Origin: SpSt-333 sp964371615
Lineage (GTDB): Bacteria; Bacteroidota; Ignavibacteria; UBA10030; UBA8401
DNA length: 64,000 nt
Direction: 5' to 3'
Assembly (NCBI GenBank): GCA_964371615.1
Contig: CAYJMS010000006.1
Location: forward strand, 93,749 to 157,748
Part shown: positions 54,439 to 63,668 of the stretch, piece after piece
Position numbering within the stretch: the first letter of the stretch is position 1
Layout of the letters: every line of letters starts with the position of its first letter
Notes under the pieces: generated by a model
What the model saw: the letters and a program-made list of their open reading frames with translations, nothing else
The model's database searches: none
What the model was told of the DNA's origin: nothing
Program-made: the position numbers and the translations under genes

Positions 54439-55791
54439 ATGGCTGAGAACATCACAGTGACAAACAGCAAAACGGGAAAGACCTATGATATTCCCAAAGA
54501 GATTGTCATGCCCGACAATCTTACCTTAATCGACAGCCGGACTAATAAGGAATATATCATTCCGATTGAGAACGGAACAATCCGTGCAATGGACCTCCGG
54601 CAGATCAAGACATCCGACGACGATTTTGGAATGATGACGTACGATCCTGCGTTTATGAATACCGCTTCATGCCGGAGTACCGTCACTTTTATTGACGGAG
54701 ATAAGGGCATTTTACGGTATCGCGGGTACCCCATCGAACAACTTGCGGAAAAGAGCTCGTACCTTGAAGTGGCATACCTGGTGATCAACGGCGAATTGCC
54801 CACGAAGGCTCAGTTGGAGGAGTGGAAATATAATATCGTTCATCACACAATGCTCCATGAAAACACGAAGAAGTTCATGGAGGGATTCAACCATGACGCT
54901 CATCCAATGGGAATGCTCGTCAGCACGATCGGCGCACTGTCGACGTTCTATCCCGATTCCAGAAATATTCACAATGCCGAATCAAGGAAGTTGCAGATCT
55001 ACCGGCTCATCGGCAAGATCCCGACGATCGCTGCATATTGCTACCGTCATCGCCTCGGCTTGCCGTACATTTATCCTGATAACGATCTGAGCTATACCGG
55101 CAATTTCCTCTCGATGATGTACAAGATGACCGAATTGAAGTACACACCGAATCCAGTGTTGGAACGTGCGTTGGACATACTCTTTATTCTGCACGCCGAT
55201 CATGAACAAAACTGCAGTGCCAACGTTATGCGCAGCATCGGCAGTTCGCAGGCAGATCCGTTTGTTTCCATGGCGGGTGCGGCGGCAGCGTTGTATGGCC
55301 CTCTTCATGGCGGTGCAAATGAAGAAGTGCTGAAAATGCTGCATGAGATTGGTTCGAAGGAGAAGATTCCAGAATTCATCAAGAAGGTGAAGAACGGCGA
55401 AGGGAAATTGATGGGGTTCGGGCATCGTATCTATAAAAACTACGACCCGCGGGCGAAGATTATCAAACAAACTGCCGAACAGGTGTTTGAAGTCACCGGC
55501 AGAAATCCGCTGCTCGACATGGCAATAGAATTGGAACGTATTGCACTGCAGGACGATTATTTTGTGAAACGGAAACTGTATCCCAACGTCGACTTCTATT
55601 CCGGAATTATCTACCAGGCAATGGGATTCCCGACGGATGCATTCACGGTGCTGTTTGCAATCGCCCGCACCTCCGGGTGGATTGCTCAATGGCAGGAACT
55701 CTTGCTTGATGCGGAACAAAAGATAGCGCGGCCGAGGCAGGTTTATCTGGGCTCTGACAAGCGTGATGTAGTGCCGTTGGCAAAAAGATAA
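54439..55791 (+). CDS. gltA: Citrate synthase
   Basis: 450 aa, start ATG 54439 behind AAAGGAG. A type II-like citrate synthase: DGDKGILRYRGYPIEQLAE, GFNHDAHPMGML, ILHADHEQNCSANVMRSIGSS with catalytic His, GPLHGGANEEV with the second His, and FGHRIYKNYDPRAK with the active-site Asp region further on. It condenses oxaloacetate and acetyl-CoA in the first TCA step. The N-terminal ~60 residues form the small beta domain found in Gram-negative hexameric enzymes. It is a single gene between a spacer and an SppA gene, with a hairpin after its stop. It supplies 2-oxoglutarate, the precursor of the glutamate used by the PGA and RocD genes. Confidence 0.95.
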   Translation: MAENITVTNSKTGKTYDIPKEIVMPDNLTLIDSRTNKEYIIPIENGTIRAMDLRQIKTSDDDFGMMTYDPAFMNTASCRSTVTFIDGDKGILRYRGYPIEQLAEKSSYLEVAYLVINGELPTKAQLEEWKYNIVHHTMLHENTKKFMEGFNHDAHPMGMLVSTIGALSTFYPDSRNIHNAESRKLQIYRLIGKIPTIAAYCYRHRLGLPYIYPDNDLSYTGNFLSMMYKMTELKYTPNPVLERALDILFILHADHEQNCSANVMRSIGSSQADPFVSMAGAAAALYGPLHGGANEEVLKMLHEIGSKEKIPEFIKKVKNGEGKLMGFGHRIYKNYDPRAKIIKQTAEQVFEVTGRNPLLDMAIELERIALQDDYFVKRKLYPNVDFYSGIIYQAMGFPTDAFTVLFAIARTSGWIAQWQELLLDAEQKIARPRQVYLGSDKRDVVPLAKR

Positions 55792-55814
55792 TAATCACTT
55801 GAAGAAAAGAAAAT

Positions 55815-55847
55815 CCTTGAGATCCCGGATTCTCCGGGTTCTCAAGG
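55815..55847. terminator. Long hairpin after citrate synthase
   Basis: CCTTGAGA...CCCGGA (55815-55829) pairs with TCCGGG...TCTCAAGG (55832-55847), a nearly perfect stem of 14 bp with single-nt mismatches. The plus-strand exit has no T-run; the opposite strand exits into TTTTCTTTTCTT. It may terminate or be a palindromic repeat. Confidence 0.5.
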
Positions 55848-56115
55848 TGTTCAATCGGCACCTCTGACACTCGATCCAGATACATTCAAATAAAAATCCC
55901 CCGTGTTGTACAAGAATTTGTTTTTCTGATCATCGATAAAGCCCTTGATTTCTCCCATTCTTCGAATAAAACTAATTGATATTCTCGGAATATTCTGACA
56001 GATTATCAGCATAATTGTATTTTTTAACGCCGACAATGATTGTGATAGATTAATGGAAGCGGAAGATTCCTTCTTCATCGACATTATTCCAAATACTTCT
56101 CCGGAGACCAGCAAG

Positions 56116-58542
56116 ATGAAAAAATTCTCGTTATGCGTCCCAATATTGACAGTGCTTATTTTGAGCATACTTGATGCACAACCGGCGGTTCCGAATTATC
56201 ATTCAACCTCGGAGCTTCTTCCCGCGGCCGGGGGAGTGTTTCACAACGGTTTATACGGACTCGATAATCCTGCGTGGCTGACGAATGTTCGCACAGCGGA
56301 AAGTGCGCTGATCTATCAGGCCGATGCCGCGAATTCCGATCATGGAACTTTCGGCGTCTTCACCGCTGCGCCCGGAATCGGTGCGTCGATATTGCAGACG
56401 AACACCGCGGCTGGTTTGGTGAACGATTATTCGTTTGCGCTCGCCGGAGGAAGCCGGACGCTCAGCGTCGGTGCGGGATATCAATGGTCTTCCGGAAATA
56501 GGAATATTTACAGGAGAATGGATATGATCGCCGCCGGCGCGTTTCTGCGTCCGAACGAATATCTTTCCGTCGGTGTGTCCGGCAGAACAGTCACGCATGG
56601 CGAAGCATCACAAGGGGTGATCGATGTCGGTATCCGTCCCTCCGGAACACCGCTCTTAGTATTATTTGGCGATTATTCCGTCGATAATTCGCAAAAAATA
56701 TTTACCGGAAACTGGAGCGCCGGGGCAATGGTCGAAATGTTCGATGGAATTCGATTTGCATTACGCTATTTCGATTCTCGTTCGTTCACCCTCGGCGTGC
56801 ATATCAGCTTCGGTGCTCTTGGCGCCGGCATACATCCCGGTTTCGACAAGAATTCGAAGAGCGTTTCGACCACATATATGGTCCGGGTGGGTGGATATGA
56901 CCGGAATTTATTCCGTTCGGCAATTCATGGTGGGGATAAATTAGTGAAGAACACGATGGACAAACCGGTTAGCCATACTAGAGGGACACTCTTCAGTCAA
57001 AAACAATCGCTCACCGATCTTCTTCGGGAAATTGAATATGCAAAGAACGATCAGGCCGTTTCGGGAATCGTTATCAATACCACAACGCTCAGCGGTGGCC
57101 GCACGCTGCTCTGGGAAGTCCGCGAAAAATTGAAAGAGTTCCGCTCCGTCGGGAAGAAGATCGTGATGTATATTGAACGCGGCGGGATCGACACCTATCA
57201 TTTTGCATCCGTGGCGGATTATATTGTCATGGAACCACTCGGCAATATTTCACTCGGGGGTTATCTGATGGGACGTTCGTATCTGAAAGGAACGCTCGAA
57301 AAAATCGGTATCGGTTACGATGAGTTCCGTTTCTTTAAATACAAATCCGCAATGGAATCATTCTCTCGCGAGAGTATGTCCGATGCGGACAGGGAACAAC
57401 GTCAGGCGCTGGTGGACGATATGTATGCCGTCGCAAAAAAAGACATTTCCGAAGGACGCGGGATGTCCGATGAACGCTTCGACGCGCTGGTGGATTCCCG
57501 TATTGTCCTTACGGCGGAAGATGCGTTGAAGGAGGGACTGGTAGATACGCTCGCACGCTGGACCGCCATTGACGATATCTTGAAAAACTATCTCGGTGAA
57601 AAAAAATCTTACGCCGGCAAAGGTACGCTTGAGGGTGATATGATGCCGTTTGCTACGTGGAGCGAACCGCCGCAGATCGCCGTCATTTACGCGCTCGGCG
57701 CTTGTGCGATGGACGACGGTATCCGTGCCCGCGATCTTGAAAAAAGCGTCACCGCTGCAGTAAAAAATTCAAAAGTAAAAGCGATCGTTTTACGGGTCGA
57801 TTCTCCCGGCGGGGATGCAATGGCATCTGATTATGTTTCCGAAGTGCTTAAAGAGGCGAAAGGGAAGAAACCGGTGATCGTTTCGCAGGCAGACGTCGCT
57901 GCTTCCGGTGGATACTGGATTTCCATGTACAGCGACGCCATTGTTGCCGCTCCCACTACTATCACCGGATCCATCGGTGTCATCGGCGGGTGGCTCTATG
58001 ACAAGGGATTCAAAACGTCGATCGGCGGATCGACCGATATGGTGAAAGCGGGAAAATACGCGGATCTTGGCTTCGGATATACCCTTCCGCTGATTGGACT
58101 CACCATTCCCGACAGGCCGATGACGGAGACGGAACGCGGAATGATAGAAGCGATGATCCGGGGCTATTATAAGGATTTCGTCACAAAAGTTGCCGAAGGG
58201 CGTGGAAAACCGTTTGATGAAATCGAGAACGTTGCGCAGGGCCGCGTCTGGTCGGGATTGGACGGCAAGGAGGTCGGTCTGGTCGATCATATCGGCGGAA
58301 TTGAATTGGCGATTGCATTGGCAAAGGAGAAAGCGGGAATTGCGAAAGAGAAAGAGATTTCAGTGAAGGAATACATCGTCCAGCCGTACTTTAATATCGG
58401 CGATCTCTTATCGATGTTCAAAGGAGTGAAGGAAACTGTTGAAGAAGACCCGTATGTTCAACAGATAAAATTCCGTCTGGAACACAACGGCCGTCCGATG
58501 CCGATGCTGCCGATGGATGACATGGAAATTATTTCACGGTAA
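56116..58542 (+). CDS. sppA: Signal peptide peptidase SppA (S49) with extra N-terminal barrel-like domain
   Basis: 808 aa from the ATG at 56116 (GGAG upstream; a longer frame from 56053 buries the signal peptide). Signal: LCVPILTVLILSILDA. Residues 25-290 are rich in alternating beta strands (SELLPAAGGVFHNGLYGLDNPAW, FRFALRYFDSRSFTLGV in part) and look like an outer-membrane barrel or periplasmic domain not found in standard SppA (about 618 aa in E. coli). The S49 body follows, with Lys410 in FFKYKSAMESF and nucleophile Ser597 in DVAASGGYWIS, both present, and GSIGVIGGW. S49 peptidases degrade signal peptides and membrane fragments; the extra domain may direct it to the outer side. Confidence 0.88.
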   Translation: MKKFSLCVPILTVLILSILDAQPAVPNYHSTSELLPAAGGVFHNGLYGLDNPAWLTNVRTAESALIYQADAANSDHGTFGVFTAAPGIGASILQTNTAAGLVNDYSFALAGGSRTLSVGAGYQWSSGNRNIYRRMDMIAAGAFLRPNEYLSVGVSGRTVTHGEASQGVIDVGIRPSGTPLLVLFGDYSVDNSQKIFTGNWSAGAMVEMFDGIRFALRYFDSRSFTLGVHISFGALGAGIHPGFDKNSKSVSTTYMVRVGGYDRNLFRSAIHGGDKLVKNTMDKPVSHTRGTLFSQKQSLTDLLREIEYAKNDQAVSGIVINTTTLSGGRTLLWEVREKLKEFRSVGKKIVMYIERGGIDTYHFASVADYIVMEPLGNISLGGYLMGRSYLKGTLEKIGIGYDEFRFFKYKSAMESFSRESMSDADREQRQALVDDMYAVAKKDISEGRGMSDERFDALVDSRIVLTAEDALKEGLVDTLARWTAIDDILKNYLGEKKSYAGKGTLEGDMMPFATWSEPPQIAVIYALGACAMDDGIRARDLEKSVTAAVKNSKVKAIVLRVDSPGGDAMASDYVSEVLKEAKGKKPVIVSQADVAASGGYWISMYSDAIVAAPTTITGSIGVIGGWLYDKGFKTSIGGSTDMVKAGKYADLGFGYTLPLIGLTIPDRPMTETERGMIEAMIRGYYKDFVTKVAEGRGKPFDEIENVAQGRVWSGLDGKEVGLVDHIGGIELAIALAKEKAGIAKEKEISVKEYIVQPYFNIGDLLSMFKGVKETVEEDPYVQQIKFRLEHNGRPMPMLPMDDMEIISR

Positions 58543-58577
58543 TCGGTGATATCATTACGACGTCCTTTTCGAATCTC

Positions 58578-58753
58578 GTTCCCAAACTCCGTTTGGGAAC
58601 AAGATGAACCGTAGTGCGATTTTCCAAATCGCGGCATTAACTGCGCGAGAATATCTGACACCGCCTCTCATATGTTCGCCACGCTTTTTGGCGGAGTGTC
58701 TGACGTTTTTACGCAAAGGTGAGATAAAATATTGTCAGACAGGAATGCCTGAC
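58578..58753. repeat. Cluster of short palindromic repeats in a gene-free stretch
   Basis: The 411-bp spacer 58543-58953 contains no gene but several hairpins: GTTCCCAAAC / GTTTGGGAAC (58578-58587 and 58591-58600, perfect 10 bp), GCGATTT / AAATCGC (58616-58632), a GCC-rich pair around 58670-58695, and GTCAG...CTGAC (58734-58753). None is paired with a T-run. They look like remnants of different dispersed palindromic families that collected between sppA and the convergent minus-strand genes. Confidence 0.55.
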
Positions 58754-58953
58754 CTACCTCGTTATTGATGTTAGGAGGGACATCGTTAGCAGTAAGAAAA
58801 TTATTAAAATTGTTTATTCTCTTCAATCATTGCGTCTCTGCGCCTTTGCGGTAAATTCGAGATTAAATACAACGGACTTCCGTATTCTGACTTCAGTCTT
58901 CTGTCTTCTTTGCTTACCACCTGCGCCGAAATATACATACTGTAAAGTCACAA

Positions 58954-59544
58954 TTATTTCCGCCGCGGAAGCAGACTTCCAGTCTTCTGCATATATGCCC
59001 GGTACTCTTCGCCGAACCGCTCGATCATCATTTCTTCTTCATCCTTTAACCTCGTTGCCACCATGAGTATGAGCGGCAGCATATAAATGACGACGATCAG
59101 CCAATTAGCCGACACCAATCCAAAACCGATGCCGATGATGAAGAACGCCGAATACATCGGATGACGGACGACGGCGTACGGGCCGGATTGCACAATCTCA
59201 TGCTCGTCGGATAACGCCATGATGGCGGTCCAATGCTTTCCCAGCGCACGGTGCGATGCCGCAAATAGCCAGAGTCCCGCGCCGCTCACAACGCAACCGG
59301 CCCACCGTAGCCACGGCGGCAGGGAAAATGTAGCACGATCGATGAGGCCGGGAAAAAAATACAGCGGCATAAGAAAAAACGATGCCGCAAAGAGTTTGAA
59401 GTAGATCATTTCGCGGCGTTGCTGTTTATGAATATAGTGAAGACCCTTGGGGATCGCGCGTTGATAATGCAATCGCAGTCCGAAGAACGTCAGCCACAGA
59501 ACAGCTGTAGCTATTCGAAAAATACCTTCGGGTGTTGTTTCCAT
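58954..59544 (-). CDS. Isoprenylcysteine carboxyl methyltransferase (ICMT)-like membrane protein
   Basis: 196 aa with four to five membrane spans and the phospholipid/isoprenylcysteine methyltransferase C-terminal motif, read as QSGPYAVVRHPMYSAFFII, then RLKDEEEMMIERFGEEYRAYM. These are the SAM-binding His-Pro-Met-Tyr and the terminal basic/acidic region of the PEMT/ICMT family. In bacteria such proteins methylate an unknown membrane acceptor. It starts at the ATG at 59544, 61 bp downstream (on the minus strand) of a lone response regulator. Confidence 0.82.
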   Translation of the reverse strand: METTPEGIFRIATAVLWLTFFGLRLHYQRAIPKGLHYIHKQQRREMIYFKLFAASFFLMPLYFFPGLIDRATFSLPPWLRWAGCVVSGAGLWLFAASHRALGKHWTAIMALSDEHEIVQSGPYAVVRHPMYSAFFIIGIGFGLVSANWLIVVIYMLPLILMVATRLKDEEEMMIERFGEEYRAYMQKTGSLLPRRK

Positions 59545-59605
59545 TGTGTTGTGCTCCTTTCGTCTCGGTCGAAAGAAACAGGGTGATGTGAATTGCCCTG
59601 AGCGG

Positions 59606-60151
59606 TTATTTGTTGGATGCCGTGACTATGGTTTTCATCACGGCAATAAGATCCTGGCACTGCTGTAATGACGCAGACCGTTTCTGTGCATCGGTGGAAT
59701 CAATGGACTGCAAAAGACCAAGGAGTCTATCAAGTTCCTGCAATAATTGCGATTTGTTCAGAGCGATGAATTCACGGCTTCGTTTGATGCGGGTGCCGTT
59801 TTCAATCCGGGCAATCAATTCCTTGGCGGGGAACGGTTTGATCAGGTAGTCGTCCACTCCGGCGTTAAATGCCGTTACGATATCGTCGGTAAACATCTTT
59901 GACGTGATCATGATAACAAACAGGTCCTGGTTTTTCATTTCTCCACGGACCATTTTTAACAAGTCTAATCCGGAGATTCCCGGCATCATCCAATCGAGCA
60001 GCAGTACATCCGGAGTGTACGATTCAATCAGTCCTTTTCCCTCGCGCGCATCCCGGCAGATTTTGTGCTCGATACTTCGCGAGGTGAGCAAATGGTCCAT
60101 GATTGAGAGATAGGAAACATCGTCGTCTATGACTAAAATCTTTTTGTCCAT
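59606..60151 (-). CDS. Single-domain response regulator
   Basis: 181 aa. A receiver domain (1-125) with the acidic pocket VIDDD, phospho-acceptor Asp53 in VLLLDWMMPGISG, the Thr/Ser switch MITSK and the conserved Lys in IKPFPAKELIARI. A helical tail (130-181, LLQELDRLLGLLQSIDSTDAQK) may dimerise or bind a partner; no DNA-binding or output domain. It probably signals through protein contact. No histidine kinase is adjacent. Confidence 0.9.
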   Translation of the reverse strand: MDKKILVIDDDVSYLSIMDHLLTSRSIEHKICRDAREGKGLIESYTPDVLLLDWMMPGISGLDLLKMVRGEMKNQDLFVIMITSKMFTDDIVTAFNAGVDDYLIKPFPAKELIARIENGTRIKRSREFIALNKSQLLQELDRLLGLLQSIDSTDAQKRSASLQQCQDLIAVMKTIVTASNK

Positions 60152-60296
60152 CAGGGTCTCCGGAGTTATGCGCCGCTGTGTCGGTGGGTCCGGTGTGCGG
60201 CAATATCGATGGCAGCTGCCATATCGCCATCAATGTAGTAAATACTCCGGTGAATTTCTATAGAGGTTTAGAATTGCAGAATTTGAATAAAATGAG

Positions 60297-60328
60297 TTGT
60301 CACCCCGAGCGAAGACGAGAGGTGACAA
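60297..60328. repeat. Second copy of the 32-bp palindrome, inverted relative to 1848
   Basis: TTGTCACC (60297-60304) / GGTGACAA (60321-60328) encloses CCGAGCGAAGACGAGA. It matches the reverse complement of 1848-1879 at 30 of 32 positions. It lies in the 198-bp spacer between the response regulator and the permease-prefix gene, both on the minus strand, 22 bp beyond the stop of the latter, and may act as its terminator. Confidence 0.65.
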
Positions 60329-60349
60329 TTAATAGTGTATAAATACGTT

Positions 60350-61720
60350 CTACATAAATCCGAACAACGGCGGAAAGACGATCACGACAATCGCCGCCCA
60401 AACGACAAACACCGGAAGGTAATCTGTCTGCCATTGCTCGAGATCCGTATATGATCCCTTCTGTGTAAGAAAACGGATATAGAGAACAGCCGACCATGCA
60501 AGATTCACCAGCAGAATAATGTTCACACCGAGAACGGCGACACGGTTGGGACTGAAACCGTACTCCGTGATTCGTGCGGCAATGGCCCACAGCGCCACCG
60601 CATCTGCCAACAACGCACTGACCACGAGTACCACCTGCATGACGTCGAAGAAGCCGGGAGAAAGCCGGGGATCCCGGGCGGAAATAGCATAGAGAAGCAA
60701 TGCAAGCACAACGATCAAAAGCAAGTCGAACGCAATCAATACTTCCCGCTCAATGTTGATGCCGCGGCCGGAAACGAGGAGTGTAGCGAGAAAAACAACG
60801 AGCAAGATTGCGAACAAGGGAGTGAACAGCCTCGTCAGCACCGGAGCCATATTTTCGATCACGCTCTGTTTGGCTTCGACAAGCCAGGAAGCGACGATAA
60901 CGGCGCCGGCCGCACCGCACGGGATCAGCCAGTTCTGTATAAACCACTCCGGTTTCACTCCGATGGTTTCAAACATCATCACAAGAAATGCGGTAAAAAC
61001 TCCGCCGCCGAGTGCAATCAACACATAATAGATAAAAAGCTCTCCGGAAAACCGGATGAAATCCATGCGTCCCGACGCCTCGTTCCATCGTACTCCGGCA
61101 TACGCGATTCCCACCGCAAACCAGAGTGCGATTGGCAAGTGTAATATTGATAATATTTCGGTGTATCCTTCCGATTGAAAAGGATAAATATTGGCGAAGA
61201 GCAGCGCAGTCGCAAAAACTGCAGCCAGCCGAATTACTATTGTAATTCCAAGACGGCGTTTCAGGATGAAATAGAGGGACAGGAGTGGGAGCACAAATAG
61301 AGAAATGTTGTGTGCATAAAAACTCCCGTCCTCTTCAAACTGCAAACCGAACAGCGACGGCAGTTTAAGGAATATCGCCGCCAATACGGCGAGTCCAAAT
61401 GCGATAAATGTATCCGACTGTATCCATTCTTTATTTTCTCCGGAATCCGACGGGAGGACAACGAGTTGTTTCCAGAGCCGCTCCGAATGCTCGCGGGCAA
61501 ATTCGCGGGAAAGAGCATCGAGCGCTCCCATCCGTTTGACCGCCACCAGGAACGCCTCATCGCAGGAAAGGCCCGCCTTTTCTAATCCCGCGACCTGCTC
61601 GCGGAGATGGTCTTCCAGCTCTTCGACATCGACCGTCTGTATTGCCTGACGGCGATGAAGATATTGCCGCCATTGGTCTATCTGTTGTTCGAGCGATTCG
61701 TTTTTTCCTGTTGATGACAT
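60350..61720 (-). CDS. Permease-prefix-domain multi-span membrane protein, PadR partner
   Basis: 456 aa from the ATG at 61720, behind GGGAG; the longer frame to 61963 only overlaps padR. The N-terminal ~80 residues are a soluble helical permease prefix domain (EQQIDQWRQYLHRRQAIQTVDVEELEDHLREQ, given in part; AFLVAVKRMGALDALSREFA). Ten or more membrane spans follow. Similar proteins are encoded after PadR regulators, sometimes as export permease parts; here there is no ATPase gene adjacent. Its role is unknown; it lies 2 bp after the padR stop, so the two genes form an operon. Confidence 0.7.
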   Translation of the reverse strand: MSSTGKNESLEQQIDQWRQYLHRRQAIQTVDVEELEDHLREQVAGLEKAGLSCDEAFLVAVKRMGALDALSREFAREHSERLWKQLVVLPSDSGENKEWIQSDTFIAFGLAVLAAIFLKLPSLFGLQFEEDGSFYAHNISLFVLPLLSLYFILKRRLGITIVIRLAAVFATALLFANIYPFQSEGYTEILSILHLPIALWFAVGIAYAGVRWNEASGRMDFIRFSGELFIYYVLIALGGGVFTAFLVMMFETIGVKPEWFIQNWLIPCGAAGAVIVASWLVEAKQSVIENMAPVLTRLFTPLFAILLVVFLATLLVSGRGINIEREVLIAFDLLLIVVLALLLYAISARDPRLSPGFFDVMQVVLVVSALLADAVALWAIAARITEYGFSPNRVAVLGVNIILLVNLAWSAVLYIRFLTQKGSYTDLEQWQTDYLPVFVVWAAIVVIVFPPLFGFM

Positions 61721-61722
61721 TG

Positions 61723-62091
61723 TTATGCTCCCTTTAATAATGGTGCGGCAGATATGGACACTGAGAGAACCTTCCAGATACCCCGCATAGTGGAATCGAC
61801 CGCCTGCCATTGTTTGCGCTCTTCGGCAAGTTGCGCCTTCCCTTGTGCAGTAATACGGTAATATTTTCGCTTGCGGCCGCTCTCGGCAATTTCCCACCGC
61901 GCCTTGATGAAACCGAGCCGTTCGAGTCGGTGGAGAACCGGATACAGCATTCCGTCCGTCCAATCCATCTCTCCGCCGGACAACTCGTGTACCCGCTTGA
62001 TAATCGCATAACCGTAACTGTCACCTTCGGTAAGAATAGCCAGCACGATTGGTGTGGACGAGGCGGCTATGAGGTCTTTATTGAATTCCAT
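61723..62091 (-). CDS. PadR-family transcriptional regulator
   Basis: 122 aa. A winged-helix domain (SSTPIVLAILTEGDSYGYAIIKRVHELSGGEMDWTDGMLYPVLHRLERLGFI, shown in part) with the PadR hallmark GMLYPVLHRLE, and a short C-terminal helix for dimerisation (AQLAEERKQWQAVDSTMRGI). It is probably a repressor of its own operon with the membrane protein behind it. The start is the ATG at 62091. The inducer is unknown. Confidence 0.92.
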   Translation of the reverse strand: MEFNKDLIAASSTPIVLAILTEGDSYGYAIIKRVHELSGGEMDWTDGMLYPVLHRLERLGFIKARWEIAESGRKRKYYRITAQGKAQLAEERKQWQAVDSTMRGIWKVLSVSISAAPLLKGA

Positions 62092-62250
62092 GTTCTTTCG
62101 TATGATTGCGACAAAATATCGTTATACCTTGCACCAATATACATAGAAGTGCAAGGTATGTCAAGAAAAAAATAAAACAAGTAAAAATATCTGCCTTGGT
62201 CTGAAGCAATTAAAGGAGTGATGGGAAACATAAAAATTTAGATATTAATA

Positions 62251-62281
62251 GAAAATGCCCGAGACAAGCTCAGGCATTTTC
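62251..62281. terminator. Bidirectional hairpin terminator
   Basis: GAAAATGCC (62251-62259) / GGCATTTTC (62273-62281), with an inner CGAG/GCTC pairing, gives A- and T-rich arms on both sides. It sits in the 349-bp gene-free stretch 62092-62440 and is likely the end of transcription for the minus-strand copper-linked lipoprotein genes. I see no gene in the rest of the stretch. Confidence 0.65.
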
Positions 62282-62352
62282 GTTAAGTAGCGGGGGAAGA
62301 CACTTCGGCTAATGACATACTCTTCGATCTCTATACTATGACTTTCTAACCC

Positions 62353-62439
62353 TAATAATCGTAATCGTAAGATAATCGTAAATCCACAAACCATTGCTAT
62401 GGAATTGGATAGATCGGTTTCATACGATTACGATCATTA
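62353..62439. repeat. 17-bp inverted repeat with TAATCGTA units
   Basis: TAATAATCGTAATCGTA (62353-62369) is the reverse complement of 62423-62439 with one mismatch; a 53-nt loop lies between and a further ATAATCGTAA copy follows the left arm. The right arm ends 1 nt from the stop codon of the lipoprotein gene at 62441. Confidence 0.6.
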
Positions 62440-62440
62440 T

Positions 62441-63037
62441 TTAAAATCCGCCTCGTATTGCCCACATAGCTACCATCATTGGTGCCATTGCGAGAACGCC
62501 AATGACTGGATAATCCCACATCGATCCCATTCCCATCATTCCGTGTCCTTTTTTCTTATGGACCATGAAATTTAATTCGGATGATAGCGAAACGGAATCA
62601 ACAATTGTTTCTACGGAAAGGATAAATCGGCCCGATTTTGTTGGTTCATATGCAATAGATGCCGCACCGTTTATTATTGAGACCGTCTGATGAATTGGTT
62701 TGAAATCATCAGAATTGTCCTTCATACCATGATCGTGGCCAGTAGAAGCACTATCCATTACAGATTTAGTAATCATATAATGAACTGTTGTACTGTCGGG
62801 AACTCTGCTATTAGATTTCAAAGTTATTGCGATAGTTTTCTCTTTTCTTGTTTCCATTGGAGGAATAGTAACTGCAAGAGTATAATCATCACGGGAAACC
62901 TCTTTCGTGACGGTTATTGATTCCATCCCTTCGTGGCTATCATGACTTCCCATCATGACGGCATGCATGCACGAAGAAAACGTTAGTCCTAATATCCCGA
63001 CAACAGGTATTACCATTACCCATTGGATGATTTTCAT
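62441..63037 (-). CDS. Lipoprotein, Met/His-rich C-terminus, copper-linked locus
   Basis: 198 aa from the ATG at 63037, placed 6 nt after AAGGAG; a longer frame to 63067 overlaps the upstream gene. A lipoprotein signal peptide (VVGILGLTFSSC, lipobox Cys near residue 23) is followed by a beta-rich domain (about 45-170: YTLAVTIPPMETRKEKTIAI, GRFILSVETIVDS) resembling an Ig-like fold. The tail is HKKKGHGMMGMGSMWDYP plus a hydrophobic stretch (VIGVLAMAPMMVAMWAI) that could be a second membrane segment. Met/His clusters often bind copper, and a P1B ATPase gene lies two genes upstream. Function unknown. Confidence 0.7.
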   Translation of the reverse strand: MKIIQWVMVIPVVGILGLTFSSCMHAVMMGSHDSHEGMESITVTKEVSRDDYTLAVTIPPMETRKEKTIAITLKSNSRVPDSTTVHYMITKSVMDSASTGHDHGMKDNSDDFKPIHQTVSIINGAASIAYEPTKSGRFILSVETIVDSVSLSSELNFMVHKKKGHGMMGMGSMWDYPVIGVLAMAPMMVAMWAIRGGF

Positions 63038-63047
63038 AGATAACTCC

Positions 63048-63620
63048 TTATGGATGATGTGAATCATGCCCGTCGCTCAATGCGTTGCTGATTGTAGTAA
63101 AGTGAAATGTCATTCCCATCCCTGAGCCCATTCCATTTCGGCCCATCATTCCCATAGAGCCCATGGTGCTTTCCATCATTTTTATCATTCCTTCTCGAAG
63201 ATGAACCATGTGCTGCATCCCCGGATACAGGAGAGTGTCAGGTATAAACGAACACGATGTACCGTCGGAATTCCAGACAAATGATCCTTTTAATCCGTGA
63301 ATGCTATCGAGATGATTCAATTTTACACTATCCATCATCGACATCGTCATTGAGCCATGTCCCATTGTATTTGATACTGGACACAAAGAATCCATGTATG
63401 ATCGTTCATCCATCAGACGAAAATTCGCTTCCACGACAGATTTATCTACTGCAGTATTGAATGTGAGAGTAATCGGTGTCGATTGAGTGACACCTGTTTG
63501 GTTGTCCGATGGATAAATTGTGAGATCTGAAGTTGTCGGATTTGTCGCCATTGTGGTCTCATCAACCATACACCCGAAAAATATAAACGGGGCAAAAACA
63601 AATACTAGTAAGTGTTTCAT
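63048..63620 (-). CDS. Lipoprotein with Big_5-like domain and Met-rich segment
   Basis: 190 aa. A lipoprotein signal (LLVFVFAPFIFFGC, Cys17), then an Ig-like domain with SDNQTGVTQSTPITLTFNTAVDKS, the pattern of bacterial Ig-like Big_5 domains, and a Met/His-rich region (NTMGHGSMTMSMMDS; GMMGRNGMGSGMGM; DGHDSHHP). It is likely an outer- or inner-membrane-anchored copper or silver binding protein, by composition and by its place between a P-type ATPase and another Met/His-rich lipoprotein. It lies 10 bp before the downstream lipoprotein start, so the two are co-transcribed. The ligand is inferred. Confidence 0.7.
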   Translation of the reverse strand: MKHLLVFVFAPFIFFGCMVDETTMATNPTTSDLTIYPSDNQTGVTQSTPITLTFNTAVDKSVVEANFRLMDERSYMDSLCPVSNTMGHGSMTMSMMDSVKLNHLDSIHGLKGSFVWNSDGTSCSFIPDTLLYPGMQHMVHLREGMIKMMESTMGSMGMMGRNGMGSGMGMTFHFTTISNALSDGHDSHHP

Positions 63621-63668
63621 TGTTATTCTCCTATAAAAGTGTTTGTTTTATTTCACGAATTAATTTTA

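Noticed and set aside
58830..59066. 78-aa plus-strand ORF beside the repeat cluster
   Set aside because: Partly antisense to the ICMT-like gene and partly repeat sequence; no coding signal.
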